From Chitinophaga pinensis DSM 2588 (GTDB lineage: Bacteria; Bacteroidota; Bacteroidia; Chitinophagales; Chitinophagaceae), in the NCBI RefSeq assembly GCF_000024005.1, contig NC_013132.1, forward strand, positions 7,062,001-7,126,000: DNA of 64,000 nucleotides. The letters run 5' to 3'. The position numbers and the translations under genes are program-made. Below the pieces are notes generated by a model. That model ran no database searches and had not been told where the DNA came from. It saw only the letters and a list, made by a program, of their open reading frames with translations. Positions 45,101-53,244 of this stretch are shown here, in pieces (the first letter of the stretch is position 1; each line of letters opens with the position of its first letter).

Positions 45101-45809
45101 TTTCTGCAATACTTCGTATAATATCAATACGTCGTGTGATCTCACGGTCCTTCTCTTCCAGGGCTTCCTGGAGGCGGGAACGTTCATCAAAATCGCGTTT
45201 GACACGTATATAAAAGACGGAAGTGATCAGCAGGGCTAACAATGCGGCTATCACGATAAGAAGAGGCGTATAGCCGGAAATACGGTTAAGGTTGGCCGTA
45301 CGGATGACCAGTAGTCTCTTCTCTCTGTCTTCCATAGTACTTACCAGTCTGCGCGCATCATCCATAATAATACGTCCGCTCTGTAAGGTATCGAAGCTGA
45401 TTATCTGTCCGGCCTTACGGACCTGGATGGATTCCCGCAACAAAGATTGACGGCGTACTACCAGGAGGCGCAACTGCTCGACGGCTACCTGTTGCTCGTT
45501 ATTGTCCTGTGTGAGTTCTTTCAGGTTGTTGAGTGTGGCCTGTACACTGTCATAGGCGCCTTTATAGGGTTCCAGGAAACGGTCGTCTCCTGTCAGCAGA
45601 AAACCACGCTGCCCGGTTTCCGCATCCTTCATAAAGGACAATGTATTTTCCAGTTTTAGGATCACCGTATTAGTATGATCCACCCAGTAGGCACTGGCCA
45701 GGAGATTGCGAATACTAAAAAAAGAGGCGACGGAGCTCACCACCAGCAGTAGCAGTGACACCCCAAATCCAATCAGCAGATTCCTTTTAAAAGTAGCTTT
45801 CACTTTCAT
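42198..45809 (-). CDS. CHASE3-HAMP-GAF hybrid histidine kinase with three receivers
   Basis: 1203 residues: membrane helix (12-34), periplasmic CHASE3 domain (DAETGQRGFLLTGD), second helix (about 183-203), HAMP, GAF (IGQGMVGQCAISGKTLLLQDI, about 300-435), a long coiled coil (445-530) of repeated E/Q-rich heptads, HisKA with His539 in ANMSHELRTPLN, HATPase (LSNALKFTA; GGTGLGLSI), then three receivers, the last with Asp1130 in LMDMMMPEMDG. The second receiver lacks the strict pattern (VEENPKHAEAL; DMGVPDQ), so it may be non-catalytic. A cytoplasmic GAF may sense small ligands. It is co-transcribed with a lone receiver. Confidence 0.95.
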   Translation of the reverse strand: MKVKATFKRNLLIGFGVSLLLLVVSSVASFFSIRNLLASAYWVDHTNTVILKLENTLSFMKDAETGQRGFLLTGDDRFLEPYKGAYDSVQATLNNLKELTQDNNEQQVAVEQLRLLVVRRQSLLRESIQVRKAGQIISFDTLQSGRIIMDDARRLVSTMEDREKRLLVIRTANLNRISGYTPLLIVIAALLALLITSVFYIRVKRDFDERSRLQEALEEKDREITRRIDIIRSIAEKISAGDYSIRVRDEEKDGLGSLSVSLNKMALSLETSFNELADKEWHQTGVAGLNDRMVGEKNVETLTGHIVEFLAEYTHSQVGALYLTGPDNRLYLSGSFALANTANRREIPIGQGMVGQCAISGKTLLLQDITPENITISYASGEIRPRNIVAVPIHYEGYVRGVIELASLTAYTPNDLAFLESVMHNIGLSINTSENRRRVQELLEETQAQSEELQVQHGELENINTELEAQAQKLQASEEELRVQQEELQQANQELEERSRLLEDRNQVIVERNLEIQKKAEELEISTKYKSEFLANMSHELRTPLNSILLLSRLMAENNEKNLSDDQIESAQVIQSSGKGLLNLIDEILDLSKIEAGKMDLEYAPVPVHEICNDMEALFGPIAREKNLALNVQVMSDAPALIETDKMRLEQILKNLLSNALKFTAKGAVTLQVTAVAQDPSIVRFAVRDTGIGIPVEKQQVIFEAFKQADGSTRRKYGGTGLGLSISRELAKLLGGEIRLESEPGHGSEFVVTIPLRPQENREQPVQEATQQQAEEVYHEAVRAKEKRDDYIATEIPQEIPDDRENLKAEDKIILIVEDDTKYAGILLDFTRKRGYKGVVAVRGDYGIEMAQRYRPAAILLDIVLPVQSGWQVMEALKSNPVTRPIPVHIISSLEAKKESLQKGAVDFINKPMALDKMPEIFQQLENALTKNPKKVLIVEENPKHAEALAYFLENFNVSTEITGNISSSVAALQKKDVNCVILDMGVPDQHAYETLETVKSNPGLENLPIIIFTGKNLSRAEENRIRQYADSIVIKTAHSYQRMLDEVALFLHLVEEKAGHNKPARKQQAPLKEVLQGKTVLIADDDVRNIFSLTKALEQHKMTIVSALDGKEAMQQLENNPKIDIVLMDMMMPEMDGYETIRTIRDIPKYRHLPILAVTAKTMLGDREKCIKAGASDYISKPVDIDQLVSLLRVWLYDNARG

Positions 45810-45853
45810 CCATTATAGTTAATACCTGTAAATACTTTAGCCGTGTATATCAT

Positions 45854-45890
45854 CAAAAGGGTCCCGCCCCTTGCGAGACAGGACCTTTTG
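45854..45890 (-). terminator. Terminator of the peptidase gene
   Basis: CAAAAGGGTCC (45854-45864) pairs with GGACCTTTTG (45881-45890) with one bulged G, downstream of the peptidase stop on the minus strand. Confidence 0.65.
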
Positions 45891-45893
45891 GAA

Positions 45894-46586
45894 TTAAATG
45901 GCCGGGTTGGCAGCATATTCTTTCCACAGTTCATCCAGTGTGCTTCCGGTAAGCTCCTTCCAGATCTCAGCTGTGTATTTTTTTTCTCGCATTGAGGAAT
46001 CGAGTTTCCTCACTATGTTCTTGTTCTTATGCTTTTCGAGCCATAAGAGGAAACGTGCAGTGATTCTGTAGCTCTGTGTGTAGTGCTGTTTTTCGTTAAA
46101 TTCAGGCAAAGCCCATTTAGCGCCGGCATTATCTACACCCATTTCATTTCTCACATAATCAGCAATACCTTCTGTGATCCAGCCTGGACCAGCACGGTGA
46201 GGATAAGCCTGTACGATGTGCATGGCTTCATGCGTTACGACATCAATGTCTCCCGGGTGACTACGAAACCAGGCAGGATTGAAAGTAACTACATCTCCGC
46301 TGGTAGCAGCAACGCCGTCATAGGCAGGATCAATCACAAAAGTTACCTTTTTTGCAGTTTTCTTGTTGTAGCGCGCAGCTTCTTTCGGATAAACCTCAAA
46401 GAAAGCCTCGATCAGCCGTTTTCCGACAGCAGTGTCGAAATCAGGCGCTTTGTTCGTATACTCCAGCGTATAGCCTTTACGGGTGATCGTTTCTGTCTGC
46501 TGCGCATGTGTCAGCGCCGGCAGTGTACAAAGGGACAGGCATAGCATGCCCACAGTTCTTTTCAGACCTTGAGTAGAGTGGACCAT
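45894..46586 (-). CDS. Basic secretory protein family peptidase
   Basis: 230 residues with a signal peptide (LCLSLCTLPALTHAQ). The mature domain belongs to the plant-like 'basic secretory protein' family: ITRKGYTLEYTNKAPDFD near the start, VVTHEAMHIVQAYP with the zinc-binding HEAMH (His, Glu, His), and GWITEGIADYVRNEMG holding the third ligand region. It is probably a secreted metallopeptidase; substrate unknown. It is the last gene before the hybrid kinase on the minus strand but has its own terminator. Confidence 0.85.
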   Translation of the reverse strand: MVHSTQGLKRTVGMLCLSLCTLPALTHAQQTETITRKGYTLEYTNKAPDFDTAVGKRLIEAFFEVYPKEAARYNKKTAKKVTFVIDPAYDGVAATSGDVVTFNPAWFRSHPGDIDVVTHEAMHIVQAYPHRAGPGWITEGIADYVRNEMGVDNAGAKWALPEFNEKQHYTQSYRITARFLLWLEKHKNKNIVRKLDSSMREKKYTAEIWKELTGSTLDELWKEYAANPAI

Positions 46587-46647
46587 TAATTACGTGGTTG
46601 TTGTTTAATACAAATTAAAAATCAGCCACAAAATAATCAATATTGTT

Positions 46648-48069
46648 TCACTTGTTATCCTCTCCCTCTTCCGGCAGCGATTCTTCCTGTTGCAGGGCAC
46701 TGTATCTGACACCCGCCTCTATTGGCTTTACGTCAGGCAGCGGATGCTTCAGCGCTGGTCCCAGACTGTACAATTTCCGTGCCTGTGGCACAAATCTGCT
46801 TTCAAGGGAGGCCACGGCATCGTTGTAGTGATTGAGTACCGTTTTCAGACTGCCGCCTATGTTAGTGAAGTGTCTTAATAAGACGTTTGTACGGTTATAC
46901 AACTCTATCCCTGCCATGCGTATATCCTCGATATTGGCCGCCACATGCAGCTGCTGCCATACAAATCCTACCGTACGTAACAAGGTGATCAGGGTAGTCG
47001 GGGTGGCAAATACCACCTTATTGCGGATACCGTCCTCTATCAGGGTCGGATCTGCCTGCAGGGCTGCGCCAAAGGAAGATTCGATCTGCATATACAGGAT
47101 CACGTAGTCGGGCGAATGCTGCCACTGACTCCAATAAGCTTTGGCACTCAGCTTCTTCAGGTGATCGCGTACCGCTGCGGCGTGCTGGTTCAGGAATACT
47201 TTGCGCTCCTCTTCATCCTCTGTTTCAAAAGCACGCATATAAGCGCTCAGCGGCACTTTAGAGTCAACAATAATGGTCTTTCCTTCCGGCAACTTGATAA
47301 TCATATCCGGACGTAATACACCGTCATCCGACTGAACAGACACCTGTTCATTGAAATCACAGTGTTCCGTCATACCGGCAAACTCCACCACCCTGCGCAG
47401 CGCAATTTCTCCATAACGGCCCCTGATATGCGAGGTCTTCAGCGCGCTCACCAGGTTATGCGTTTCCTTTTGCAGCTTTTCCGTGCTTTGCTGGATGCCG
47501 AGTATAAACTGGTTGATCTGGCCGTACTGCTGTTGACGGTTGCTTTCCAGCTGACGCATATTTTCGTCAAAGCGGTGCAGGGTCTCGTTCAGTGGCTTTA
47601 CAAGTGCATCTATTGCCTGTTGCCGCTTTTCCAGGTCACCTTTAGCATCCGTTACCTGCGTTTCCAGCACCGATTTCGCCAGCGCCACAAAAGAGGCATT
47701 GTTGTGCTTCAGCGCTTCCGCAGAAATGGAATTGAAGGCTTCTTTCAGCTTCTCATTAGAATGATCGATAAATTCCTGCTGTTCACGCAGACGGTTCTCC
47801 GCTTCCCGGTACCGGGCCTCCCCGTTACTTTCAATGCGGATCGTCTCCTCCTGCATGATCTGCAGACGGGTATGCAACTGCCCTATTTCAGATTGTTTAT
47901 CCTGCACCTGGGTACGCAGGCCCCCTGCTGTCTCATGGAGGGCTGACAATTGAGTTTCCAGAACGGCAATGCTGGTTTTTAACTGATTACTCCTGATGAC
48001 AACCTTTATAACCGCTCCCAGTGCGGCACAGGAGATCAAAGCGAAAATTATTACGATAAGATGGTCCAT
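46648..48069 (-). CDS. rmuC: RmuC family DNA recombination protein
   Basis: 473 residues from MDHLIVIIFALISCAAL (48069), a single N-terminal membrane anchor; an upstream ATG at 48135 adds 22 residues of non-family sequence. A long coiled coil (RTQVQDKQSEIGQLHTRLQ to about residue 180) precedes the RmuC nuclease-like domain (SHIRGRYGEIALRRVVEFAGM; LPEGKTIIVDSKVPLSAYM; ESSFGAAL). RmuC limits inversions at short repeats in E. coli. Neighbours are unrelated. Confidence 0.93.
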   Translation of the reverse strand: MDHLIVIIFALISCAALGAVIKVVIRSNQLKTSIAVLETQLSALHETAGGLRTQVQDKQSEIGQLHTRLQIMQEETIRIESNGEARYREAENRLREQQEFIDHSNEKLKEAFNSISAEALKHNNASFVALAKSVLETQVTDAKGDLEKRQQAIDALVKPLNETLHRFDENMRQLESNRQQQYGQINQFILGIQQSTEKLQKETHNLVSALKTSHIRGRYGEIALRRVVEFAGMTEHCDFNEQVSVQSDDGVLRPDMIIKLPEGKTIIVDSKVPLSAYMRAFETEDEEERKVFLNQHAAAVRDHLKKLSAKAYWSQWQHSPDYVILYMQIESSFGAALQADPTLIEDGIRNKVVFATPTTLITLLRTVGFVWQQLHVAANIEDIRMAGIELYNRTNVLLRHFTNIGGSLKTVLNHYNDAVASLESRFVPQARKLYSLGPALKHPLPDVKPIEAGVRYSALQQEESLPEEGEDNK

Positions 48070-48271
48070 ATTCGACCACAATGTTACTGGAAAACAATAA
48101 TAAATAAAAAAAGAAGAGCGGCGTTCGGCAGGCAATAAAAGACACTTTTTTGCAGTTCGTCGATAATTACAGCGGTTCTGTCCTGTTAGTGTCAGGTCAT
48201 TTTAAACCCCTGCCCCTAAACTACATCTAAGATCTGACAAAACTTTTAGGACATAATAATTATGATCTAGC

Positions 48272-48335
48272 ATGAATTACGTATGTTTGCCCGCGAATTT
48301 TTTAGCCTGAATTGCGGACGAGCGACGTAATTCAT
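48272..48335 (+). promoter_or_regulatory. Inverted repeat around a -7 element
   Basis: ATGAATTACGT (48272-48282) and ACGTAATTCAT (48325-48335) are perfect 11-bp inverted arms, 42 nt apart. A -7-like TATGTTTG (48282-48289) starts at the end of the left arm. This lies 33 bp upstream of the porin ATG. Confidence 0.55.
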
Positions 48336-48367
48336 TTTTGATCATCTGTAATCGTCAATTAGTATCT

Positions 48368-48973
48368 ATGAAAAAAGGATTATTACTGGCAGGGATCCTT
48401 GCAGTAATTACAGGAACGGCAGCTACTGCACAACGTGTAAATTACGGGTTAAAGGCCACGTTAATGTTCTCTAACGTTAAGGGTGAGGGCATTAATCCGA
48501 ACTATAAACCAGGATTTCAGGGAGGAGCTTTCTTCGAATTCGACCTGTCAAAGGACAAAAAATGGGGTATCCAGCCGGAATTGCTTTTTACACAGACTTC
48601 AGCTAAAAAAGGAAATGACTTTGCCCAGAAATATGTGACCTATCACAATACACAAGGCAGAGACAAGATCAAGATCAGTGCAGTAAGTATTCCATTAATG
48701 GTACGCTACTCACCGATCCAGGCGCTGACCTTTAATCTCGGTGCACAGTACACTTACATGTACTTCATCGATGAAAATCTGCTGAAAGCTAACAGAGACG
48801 CCTTTAAGAAGAGCGATATCGGTGCTGTTGCCGGTGCCCAGATCAATGTTGGTAATGTTCGTTTCATTGGCCGCTACGTGCTGGGCCTGACCAACATCAA
48901 CAATATTCCGGCGCCTCAGTACGATTGGAAGACACATCAGATTACACTGGGAATAGGCGTTGCTTTTAAATAA
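48368..48973 (+). CDS. PorT-like outer membrane beta-barrel protein
   Basis: 201 residues from MKKGLLLAGILAVITGTAATAQ (48368), a signal peptide; an upstream in-frame ATG at 48338 gives no such signal. The mature protein is an 8-strand-type barrel (YGLKATLMFSNVKGEG, GFQGGAFFEFDLSKDKKWGIQPELLFTQT, NLGAQYTYMYFID, HQITLGIGVAFK) of the PorT/outer-membrane-beta-barrel family. The last residue is a hydrophobic-aromatic tail as in OMPs. Role unknown; followed by a strong terminator. Confidence 0.88.
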   Translation: MKKGLLLAGILAVITGTAATAQRVNYGLKATLMFSNVKGEGINPNYKPGFQGGAFFEFDLSKDKKWGIQPELLFTQTSAKKGNDFAQKYVTYHNTQGRDKIKISAVSIPLMVRYSPIQALTFNLGAQYTYMYFIDENLLKANRDAFKKSDIGAVAGAQINVGNVRFIGRYVLGLTNINNIPAPQYDWKTHQITLGIGVAFK

Positions 48974-49007
48974 GCATCTCCTTATCATCCGTATTGTACG
49001 ATATTAT

Positions 49008-49038
49008 CGGGCCTGCACTAGGTGGCAGGCCCGTTTTT
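49008..49038 (+). terminator. Rho-independent terminator
   Basis: CGGGCCTGC (49008-49016), 8-nt loop, GCAGGCCCG (49025-49033), then TTTTT. It ends the barrel gene and also faces the convergent DUF885 gene. Confidence 0.9.
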
Positions 49039-49054
49039 ATTATAAGAACATCCC

Positions 49055-50752
49055 TCATAACTTGTAAAAACGCCAGTTCGTTTTGAAATCCTTTCCGATC
49101 CGCTGATTCGTCAGTATTACACGTACCATTTCTACCGGCAGCGAATTCTCCTTCATCACCGCATCATGGTACTGCTGATAAGTCATCTTACCGCTGTCTA
49201 CCAGCTCCTTTTTAAGCGCCATAAACTGTAATCCGCCAATCATATACGCCACCTGGTACAAAGGGCTGTAATCGCCTTTAAATGAACGGCGCACTTCTCC
49301 TGCCGCATTTGCCCTTTCATGCCCGACCCTGTCCACCAGAAAATCAATACATTGCTGCGGTGTCCATTTCCCCAGGTGATAGTTCAGCGAAAAAAGGATA
49401 CGCGCACAACGGTGCATCCGCCAGAATAACATCCCGATACGGTCCTCTGGTGAACGAGGAAATTTCATATCCCACAATAACATCTCCCAGTACAGTGACC
49501 AGCCCTCAATCCAGAAAGGTGTATCAAAATTGCGATACGTCTTATAACGGTTGTTCATGAACTCTTCCAGCGCATGACCGGCAAACAGTTCATGGTGTAC
49601 CGTAGCGCGGGAAAAATGCGGATTATTCCCTCTCATACTCATCAGCTTATCCGCCTCTTCCATATCACTGGTCGGATAGGAAATACTCAGCACCTCTCCG
49701 CCTGTAAAGAAAGGATTCACCAGTTGTCTTTCCGGCGTCATCATGATCATCCGCCAGGTCTCAGCCGCCAGCGGCGGAATCGTAATCAGGTTCTTCTCCT
49801 TCAGAAAAGCCATCGATTCATCATATATTTTCATGATGACATCCGGTTGTTCTCCGGCAGGCACATACGTATTCTTCACCTTCTCCATCGCCTTATGCCA
49901 GTCCTTTCCGAATCCCATTTCCTCACTTGCCTTCAGCATTTCTGCATCACAGAAAGCAAATTCCTTATTGGCAATGTCAATTAATTCTTCCGGAGAATAA
50001 GGGATCAGCTCACTTTGCAACTGCCGCACCAGTTCGGCTCTTCCAATCGGATAACCGGCTATACCGCTACCATCGTCTTTACCTCCCGGCATGGTCTTAA
50101 TCTGTTGCTGCCAGATCTCTCCATAGGCTTTTAACACACTATCCAGTTGTTTGTAGGGAGCCGGGATCCACCACGTGAACTGCGGATCGTAACCCTCATA
50201 AAATTCATGCACACTATGCAAAGCAGCCTGTAACCCTCTGGTAATCGCCGCGCCTCTGCGGAGCTGGACAATATTCAATCCTTTTGCCGTACTCAGTTGT
50301 TTCGCCTTTTCCTGCAAGCCGATAGACATCTCCCTTAGTGTCAACGCCAATGCCTGTGCATCCTGTTTCGTTCCTCTCCTTCTCAGCTTCTCTGATGCAT
50401 AGATCTTATCCGCCTGCGGAAACCAGTCCGCCACCTGTTTATACTCCGTCTCTTCTATCTCCAGCTGCCGTACTTCATCCTGTAATTTCCGTTTGAAGAG
50501 CACGTATTCTACGCGTTCTCCGACGGACAATTGATCAAAATCCAGCCCGTTCAGCTGTTGCAGATAATCGTTGTAAAAAACCTTTAACCGGTCTCTTCTT
50601 TCCGGCGCATTTTCTATCCGGTAGAAACGCAGCAAACTCCCCCTGTCAGCATTATAATGCTGTTGAAGAGCGGGCATGTCCTTTTCCTGCGCAAAGCTCC
50701 GGCCGGCTATCAGACAGCCAGCTGTTAACAAGCAGTAAATCACTTTCATCAT
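49055..50752 (-). CDS. DUF885 family metallopeptidase
   Basis: 565 residues with a signal peptide (LLTAGCLIAGRSFAQ). The DUF885 zinc motif is present as RATVHHELFAGHALEEF, in which H-E-x-x-x-G-H corresponds to HEGYPGHH of the family, with the downstream E in FWIEGWSLYWE as a likely third ligand. DUF885 proteins are exported peptidases, several releasing short peptides. It begins 8 bases after the DadA-like gene, so it is the third gene of a hydroxyproline-related operon. That supports a role in breaking hydroxyproline-rich peptides such as collagen-derived ones (inference). Confidence 0.85.
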   Translation of the reverse strand: MMKVIYCLLTAGCLIAGRSFAQEKDMPALQQHYNADRGSLLRFYRIENAPERRDRLKVFYNDYLQQLNGLDFDQLSVGERVEYVLFKRKLQDEVRQLEIEETEYKQVADWFPQADKIYASEKLRRRGTKQDAQALALTLREMSIGLQEKAKQLSTAKGLNIVQLRRGAAITRGLQAALHSVHEFYEGYDPQFTWWIPAPYKQLDSVLKAYGEIWQQQIKTMPGGKDDGSGIAGYPIGRAELVRQLQSELIPYSPEELIDIANKEFAFCDAEMLKASEEMGFGKDWHKAMEKVKNTYVPAGEQPDVIMKIYDESMAFLKEKNLITIPPLAAETWRMIMMTPERQLVNPFFTGGEVLSISYPTSDMEEADKLMSMRGNNPHFSRATVHHELFAGHALEEFMNNRYKTYRNFDTPFWIEGWSLYWEMLLWDMKFPRSPEDRIGMLFWRMHRCARILFSLNYHLGKWTPQQCIDFLVDRVGHERANAAGEVRRSFKGDYSPLYQVAYMIGGLQFMALKKELVDSGKMTYQQYHDAVMKENSLPVEMVRVILTNQRIGKDFKTNWRFYKL

Positions 50753-50760
50753 AAGTTCGT

Positions 50761-52008
50761 TTAACTGAATCTTTCAACTTTAAAAGGTGAGATATCCATG
50801 GATAATGGCGCCCGGGTCACCAGTTCGCCGACCAGCTTACCCGTCGCTGCTCCCAGACTGATCCCCAGCATGGAATGCCCCGTAGCTACTGTCACATTCG
50901 GATAACGTTCCAGTGTTCCGATATGCGGCAGTCCATCTGCGCTGCACGGACGGTATCCATACCAGACATCCTCCGCTGCCGGTAAAGGGATATCATAAGC
51001 CGGAAAATATCTTTTTACAGACTCCAGGATGCCCTGTACCCGCTGCATACGCGGAGGGGCATTGAGTCCGGTAATTTCCATCGTACCGCCAAAGCGGATC
51101 TTATTCCCGTTCATCGGAGAAATTGCCACCCTGGCTTCACTGAGAATAACCGAATGTCTTACCTTATAGGGCCCATTTTCAAAGGTAACAGAGTAGCCCC
51201 GGCCTCCCACCATCGGGATCTTCAATTGTAATTCCCTGGCCAGGTCACGGCTCCATACACCTGCCGCCACTACAATATGATCAGCCGCGTAGACGGCAGT
51301 CTTTGTTTTGACGCCCTTTACCTTATTCCCATCCGTAATAAACCCTGTTACTTCCTCATTGCCCCTGAACTGTACACCATGTGTCCGTAACCAGTCTTTC
51401 AGACTATTCATCAGCTGATTCGGATACAGTTGTGCATCACCAGGGAAATAAACCGCTCCTAAGGCATTTATAGCCGTATCCGGCTCCATATTTTGTAGAG
51501 TGGCCTTATCTATCAGCCGGGCGTCCAATCCCAGCGATTTGGCCTCTTTTATCGTCTCCTCCGCATGATGTGCGTTCTCCTCCGTATTGAATAATTCCAG
51601 CATCCCTTGCGGGTCATAGGAAAAGTCCAGTCCGGGTGTCTGTGTCCACTCCTCATACAGCCTTTTGCTCAATAGTGCAATATCCCTCAACGGTACCGCA
51701 GATCGCTCCACATGTGCACGAGTCGCACTTTTCATGAACTGCCACCCCCAGCTGATCATATCCGGACTCAGACTGGGCCGGATATAAAAGGGGCTTTTAG
51801 CGTTGAGCATCCATTTTAAGCCTTGTCTGACAATACCAGGCGTCGCCAGTGGCACAAAATGACTGGGACAGATGTATCCCGCATTGCCATAGGAACATCC
51901 CTGCTGCATATCCGTTCTGTCGATCACAGTCACTGCATATCCTGCCTGTTGCAGATAAAAGGCACTGCTCAGACCTATAATTCCTCCGCCGATAATGAGT
52001 ACTTCCAT
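50761..52008 (-). CDS. DadA-like FAD-dependent D-amino-acid oxidoreductase
   Basis: 415 residues with an N-terminal Rossmann dinucleotide motif (IIGGGIIGLSSAFYLQQAG), then SYGNAGYICPSHF and the DadA/DAO core (GMLELFNTEEN, VVAAGVWSRDLA, GYRPCSADGLPHIG, ATGHSMLGISLGA). In hydroxyproline loci this enzyme oxidises cis-4-hydroxy-D-proline to the pyrroline. It is encoded 8 bases downstream of a 4-hydroxyproline epimerase and upstream of a peptidase, so the substrate is most likely the epimerase product. No membrane helix is evident; it may bind the inner membrane and use quinone. Confidence 0.9.
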   Translation of the reverse strand: MEVLIIGGGIIGLSSAFYLQQAGYAVTVIDRTDMQQGCSYGNAGYICPSHFVPLATPGIVRQGLKWMLNAKSPFYIRPSLSPDMISWGWQFMKSATRAHVERSAVPLRDIALLSKRLYEEWTQTPGLDFSYDPQGMLELFNTEENAHHAEETIKEAKSLGLDARLIDKATLQNMEPDTAINALGAVYFPGDAQLYPNQLMNSLKDWLRTHGVQFRGNEEVTGFITDGNKVKGVKTKTAVYAADHIVVAAGVWSRDLARELQLKIPMVGGRGYSVTFENGPYKVRHSVILSEARVAISPMNGNKIRFGGTMEITGLNAPPRMQRVQGILESVKRYFPAYDIPLPAAEDVWYGYRPCSADGLPHIGTLERYPNVTVATGHSMLGISLGAATGKLVGELVTRAPLSMDISPFKVERFS

Positions 52009-52016
52009 ATTGTAGT

Positions 52017-53018
52017 TTAAATCACCTGTAATCCATATGCATACGGATCATCTTCCGGGTCTATTGTAATGGTATTATATCCGTAAATCCTTGCCCAGCC
52101 TTCGATACCTGTTCTGATAGCAGGTACACCGGCCACCGTCGTTTCTTCTTCTATCGTACCGATAAAGCGGGATCCGATGATACTCTCGTGAATAAAGTCG
52201 TCGCCCTTTTTCAGTTTGCCTTTGGCATACCATTGCGCCATACGTGCCGAAGTACCGGTACCGCAGGGTGAACGGTCAATGGCCTTATCACCGTAAAAAA
52301 CAGCATTGCGGGCAGTAGACGCAGGGTCCATGACCGCGCCGGTCCATAATACGTGTGAACATCCGTTTATATGAGGATTGTCCGGGTGTATGAAGGTGTA
52401 TTTTTCATTGATGCGTTTCCGCAATTCCCTGGCCCAGCCGATCAGCTGAGAAGCAGTATAGTGCTCTAATCCGGGAAAGTTTTCCTGTACGTCTACAATC
52501 GCATAATAGTTGCCTCCATAAGAAACGTCCACTGTCAGTGGTCCCAGATCCGGGCACTCTACAACCAGATCCGTCGCTGCCAGATAGGACGCCACATTAG
52601 TCAGCTTGACGCTTTTCACTTTCTTACCTTCCTGTTTGTATTCAATCAGCACCAGTCCTGCCGGCGCCTCCATACGTACCAGTCCGGGCGTCTTTGGCTG
52701 GATCAGGCCTTCCTCAATGGCAATAGTGATCGTTCCAATGGTGCCATGTCCGCACATCGGCAGACAGCCACTGGTTTCGATAAACAGTACCCCCACGTCA
52801 TTGGCAGGATCATGCGGCGCATACAGGATGCTACCGCTCATCATGTCATGACCACGGGGTTCGAACATCAGTCCCGTTCTGATCCAGTCATATTCTTTCA
52901 GAAAATGATTCCGCTTTTCACTCATATTATTTCCGTGGAGCGCAGGTCCTCCTCCGGCTACTAACCTGACGGGATTCCCACAGGTATGCGCATCGATGCA
53001 AAAAAATGTTTTCTTCAC
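52017..53018 (-). CDS. 4-hydroxyproline epimerase (proline racemase family)
   Basis: 333 residues with the two catalytic cysteines of the proline racemase family: Cys89 in SGCLPMCGHGTIG and Cys252 in DRSPCGTGTSA. The latter Cys and the CGHGTIG context separate epimerases from the Thr-containing dehydratases. FCIDAHTCGNPVR at the N-terminus and FVGTIEEET-type closing sequence (RFIGTIEEETTVAG) fit the hydroxyproline 2-epimerase branch. It converts trans-4-hydroxy-L-proline to cis-4-hydroxy-D-proline. First gene of a three-gene operon with an oxidase and peptidase. The later genes of the pathway (deaminase, aldehyde dehydrogenase) are not in the window. Confidence 0.92.
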   Translation of the reverse strand: MKKTFFCIDAHTCGNPVRLVAGGGPALHGNNMSEKRNHFLKEYDWIRTGLMFEPRGHDMMSGSILYAPHDPANDVGVLFIETSGCLPMCGHGTIGTITIAIEEGLIQPKTPGLVRMEAPAGLVLIEYKQEGKKVKSVKLTNVASYLAATDLVVECPDLGPLTVDVSYGGNYYAIVDVQENFPGLEHYTASQLIGWARELRKRINEKYTFIHPDNPHINGCSHVLWTGAVMDPASTARNAVFYGDKAIDRSPCGTGTSARMAQWYAKGKLKKGDDFIHESIIGSRFIGTIEEETTVAGVPAIRTGIEGWARIYGYNTITIDPEDDPYAYGLQVI

Positions 53019-53244
53019 GAGTCCTTTTGGTTCTGTTTAACAAGATTTGGTTGATCACCCTTTTTTCAAAAATACCAGTTGAGGTTGAATAGGAGATTGC
53101 AGGTTTTCACCAATGGTGTGCAGAAATTAACATAAATAAGTAACATCTCACAGGATAAGTTTCACTCTCTATCCAAGGCTTTTTTATTGAAAATCAGTAT
53201 GTATTGATTATCTGACTATATTGCACTTATAGTTCCATGTCCAT

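Noticed and set aside
52017..53018. Diaminopimelate epimerase or generic proline racemase
   Set aside because: The two-cysteine motif context, plus the neighbouring D-amino-acid oxidase, fit 4-hydroxyproline epimerase better.
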